Assembly: GCA_030447685.1 (NCBI GenBank)
Contig: JAUJOK010000029.1
Coordinates: 30,945 to 63,788 of the forward strand
Direction: 5' to 3'
From: Armatimonadaceae bacterium
GTDB lineage: Bacteria > Armatimonadota > Armatimonadia > Armatimonadales > Armatimonadaceae
Length of the DNA stretch: 32,844 nucleotides
Made by a program: the position numbers and the translations under genes. Position 1 is the stretch's first letter. Every line of letters begins with the position of its first letter. The notes below the pieces were generated by a model, which was not told where the DNA came from, ran no database searches, and saw only the letters and a program-made list of their open reading frames with translations. Shown here piece by piece: positions 31,846-32,844 of this stretch.

Positions 31846-31920
31846 TTCCCAGACTTCCTTGAAGGGACGCCAGTATGCGACGTAAGTTCCACGGCAGGAA
31901 CCGGAACTCCTTAATGCACC

Positions 31921-31949
31921 TTGACCTCAGCCAATGCCTTCTGTATAAT
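31921..31949 (+). promoter_or_regulatory. Near-consensus promoter for the BlaI-type repressor
   Basis: TTGACC (31921-31926), 17 bp, TATAAT (31944-31949). The transcription start would be near 31956, leaving a leader of about 84 nt. Confidence 0.8.
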
Positions 31950-31963
31950 GTCAGTTGTAAATA

Positions 31964-31990
31964 CGGTAAAATTAGGTGGTAGAGTTACCG
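31964..31990 (+). promoter_or_regulatory. Possible operator downstream of the promoter
   Basis: CGGTAA (31964-31969) and TTACCG (31985-31990) form an inverted repeat with a 15-nt spacer, directly after the predicted transcription start. Its position suits autoregulation by the BlaI-type protein. It does not match the classical TACA/TGTA Bla/Mec operator. Confidence 0.35.
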
Positions 31991-32039
31991 CCAATTGCGT
32001 TTTGAGCCGCGTCACAGGCATGGAAGGACGTCGATTATC

Positions 32040-32417
32040 ATGGCGGAAGAACAGGAAACGCGGGACTATCTGGGAATTCGCAAAGGGCTGAACGGACAGA
32101 GCCTGGGCGAATTGGAAGCCCAGATACTGGATATTGTTTGGGAACTGGATCGTCCCGTCACCACAACGGATGTTTTCCGCGTGATGTACGACCGGCGGAC
32201 GCTTTCGTACTCCACGATCATGTTGACGATGGCTAAGCTGGCGAAAAAAGGTATCCTTGCCCAGACACGCACCGGCGAACGGAAAAAAGATGCGTTCATC
32301 TACACATCCGAAGTGGGTCGCGAGGAGATGGCGCAGCGACTGATGGAAGACATCGCGCAGAAGCTTCTCCACACATCGCTGGAAGACGCTCTCCCCAAAG
32401 TCATCGAAAAAAAATAG
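32040..32417 (+). CDS. BlaI/MecI/CopY-family repressor
   Basis: The 125-residue protein has the winged-helix family layout: LGELEAQILDIVWELDRPVTTTDVFRVMYDRRTLSYSTIMLTMAKLAKKGIL (about 21-72) and KDAFIYTSEVGREEMAQRLMEDIAQKLL. Family members bind DNA as dimers and are inactivated by cleavage through a BlaR1/MecR1 sensor protease or by copper. No sensor gene follows here; the next gene encodes a membrane/coiled-coil protein. ATG at 32040 with GGAAGGA about 11 bases upstream. An in-frame start at 31995 lacks a ribosome binding site. Confidence 0.9.
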   Translation: MAEEQETRDYLGIRKGLNGQSLGELEAQILDIVWELDRPVTTTDVFRVMYDRRTLSYSTIMLTMAKLAKKGILAQTRTGERKKDAFIYTSEVGREEMAQRLMEDIAQKLLHTSLEDALPKVIEKK

Positions 32418-32440
32418 GCCCCCTGTGGGGTGGAAAATAA

Positions 32441-32487
32441 AAAGGGCCGTTTACCTGGCATGCTTAGCTGGGTAAAGGCCCTTTGTT
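32441..32487 (+). terminator. Long-stem terminator after the repressor gene
   Basis: AAAGGGCC-G-TTTACC (32441-32455) pairs with GGTAAAGGCCCTTT (32471-32484) except for one bulged G, followed by GTT. The symmetric A/T ends allow function in both directions. Confidence 0.75.
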
Positions 32488-32529
32488 ATACCGGAACGCC
32501 TTTAAGCGTCCCGTGGCGGGAGATGTCGC

Positions 32530-32844
32530 GTGCAATTGAGTGAAACAGCATCCTGGCTTCTTGTGATCGGTTTTCTGGTTTCGTCCCTCATATCGGCCCT
32601 GGCTCTTGCCGGGTTGGCCGTTGGCTTGAAGTTGATAAACGCCAAGCTGGAGGCGCTCACGCCGAAGGTCGAACCTATCCTGGAAAAGGCCGATCATGTG
32701 CTGACAATCACGAACGACAAGATTACCTCCATCGGCGATAAGGCGGAAGATATCCTGACGCAGGGGGAGCAGGTGGCGGAAAACGTTCACCAGAAGGTGG
32801 ACAAAACAGCCACAACGGTGCAGCGAACGGTTCATGCGCCTATT
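32530..32844 (+). CDS. Membrane-anchored helical protein, DUF948-like, N-terminal part
   Basis: An open frame from the GTG at 32530 runs to the window end (105 codons). It has one N-terminal membrane helix (WLLVIGFLVSSLISALALAGLAVGL, about 9-33), then a long amphipathic helical region (LEALTPKVEPILEKADHVL, DKITSIGDKAEDILTQGEQVAENVHQKVD) with regular heptad-like spacing. This layout is common in DUF948 and similar small envelope proteins of unknown role. GGGAGA about eight bases upstream supports the start. The gene is incomplete, so length and identity are open. Confidence 0.75.
   Translation, partial: MQLSETASWLLVIGFLVSSLISALALAGLAVGLKLINAKLEALTPKVEPILEKADHVLTITNDKITSIGDKAEDILTQGEQVAENVHQKVDKTATTVQRTVHAPI

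Noticed and set aside
1..32844. tRNA or rRNA genes
   Set aside because: I looked through the intergenic stretches for cloverleaf arms with a GGTTCGA-type loop and found none. The branched elements A and B lack T-loop and anticodon features.

Overview
The window is GC-rich bacterial DNA packed with operons. It carries a complete bacterial proteasome locus whose modifier is of the UBact type (the Pup relative ending in RYRQRSGQ), together with an Uma2 nuclease, a DUF6785-like membrane protein and an ECF sigma gene with an odd tail. Established knowledge places UBact-proteasome loci in Armatimonadota, Nitrospirota, Verrucomicrobiota, Planctomycetota and related candidate phyla. Armatimonadota is my best guess, but this is inference; no rRNA gene is present.

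Layout. (1) 1-163: start of an unknown minus-strand gene, divergent from (2) 394-7973: proteasome locus arc (ATPase), uma2, dop, ubact, prcB, prcA, pafA, all on the plus strand. The ATPase unfolds substrates, PrcA/PrcB form the 20S core, PafA attaches the modifier, and Dop deamidates its C-terminal Gln and removes it. (3) 7919-13463, minus strand: a secreted zinc metalloprotease, recO and a DUF6785-like membrane protein. The end of pafA and the end of the DUF6785 gene are broken by about eleven small indels within 1.45 kb, which looks like poor local sequence rather than two decayed genes.

(4) 13651-23590, minus strand: a long tryptophan operon. In transcription order it reads: strong promoter, trpL (leader peptide with three consecutive Trp codons), terminator, trpE, small zinc-ribbon gene, trpG, trpD, trpC, trpF, kptA (RNA 2'-phosphotransferase), small Cys-rich gene, trpB, IS200-like Y1 transposase relative, membrane protein, trpA, deoC. 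Many junctions are ATGA, TTGA or TAATG overlaps, so the non-trp genes are built into the operon. Two palindromic elements of 134 and 133 bp share one architecture (long outer stem enclosing small hairpins) but not sequence. One lies between trpG and trpD, the other at the end of deoC.

(5) 23592-25318, minus strand: a membrane-anchored metallophosphoesterase and a GT2 glycosyltransferase. The gene-free stretch 25319-25654 holds a degenerate array of AACTGAATA-like repeats and a strong hairpin. (6) 25655-26350, minus strand: an ECF sigma factor lacking its middle, joined to a GspE/PilB-like N-terminal domain. (7) 26520-30977, plus strand: a four-gene operon with a near-consensus promoter encoding a KimA-like potassium transporter, a STAS-Usp protein, a membrane-anchored Usp protein and an RsbU/SpoIIE phosphatase. 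It looks like a transport and stress-signalling unit. (8) 31075-32844: a second GT2 enzyme (minus), a BlaI/MecI-type repressor (plus) and the start of a membrane protein with a long helical tail (plus, cut by the window end).
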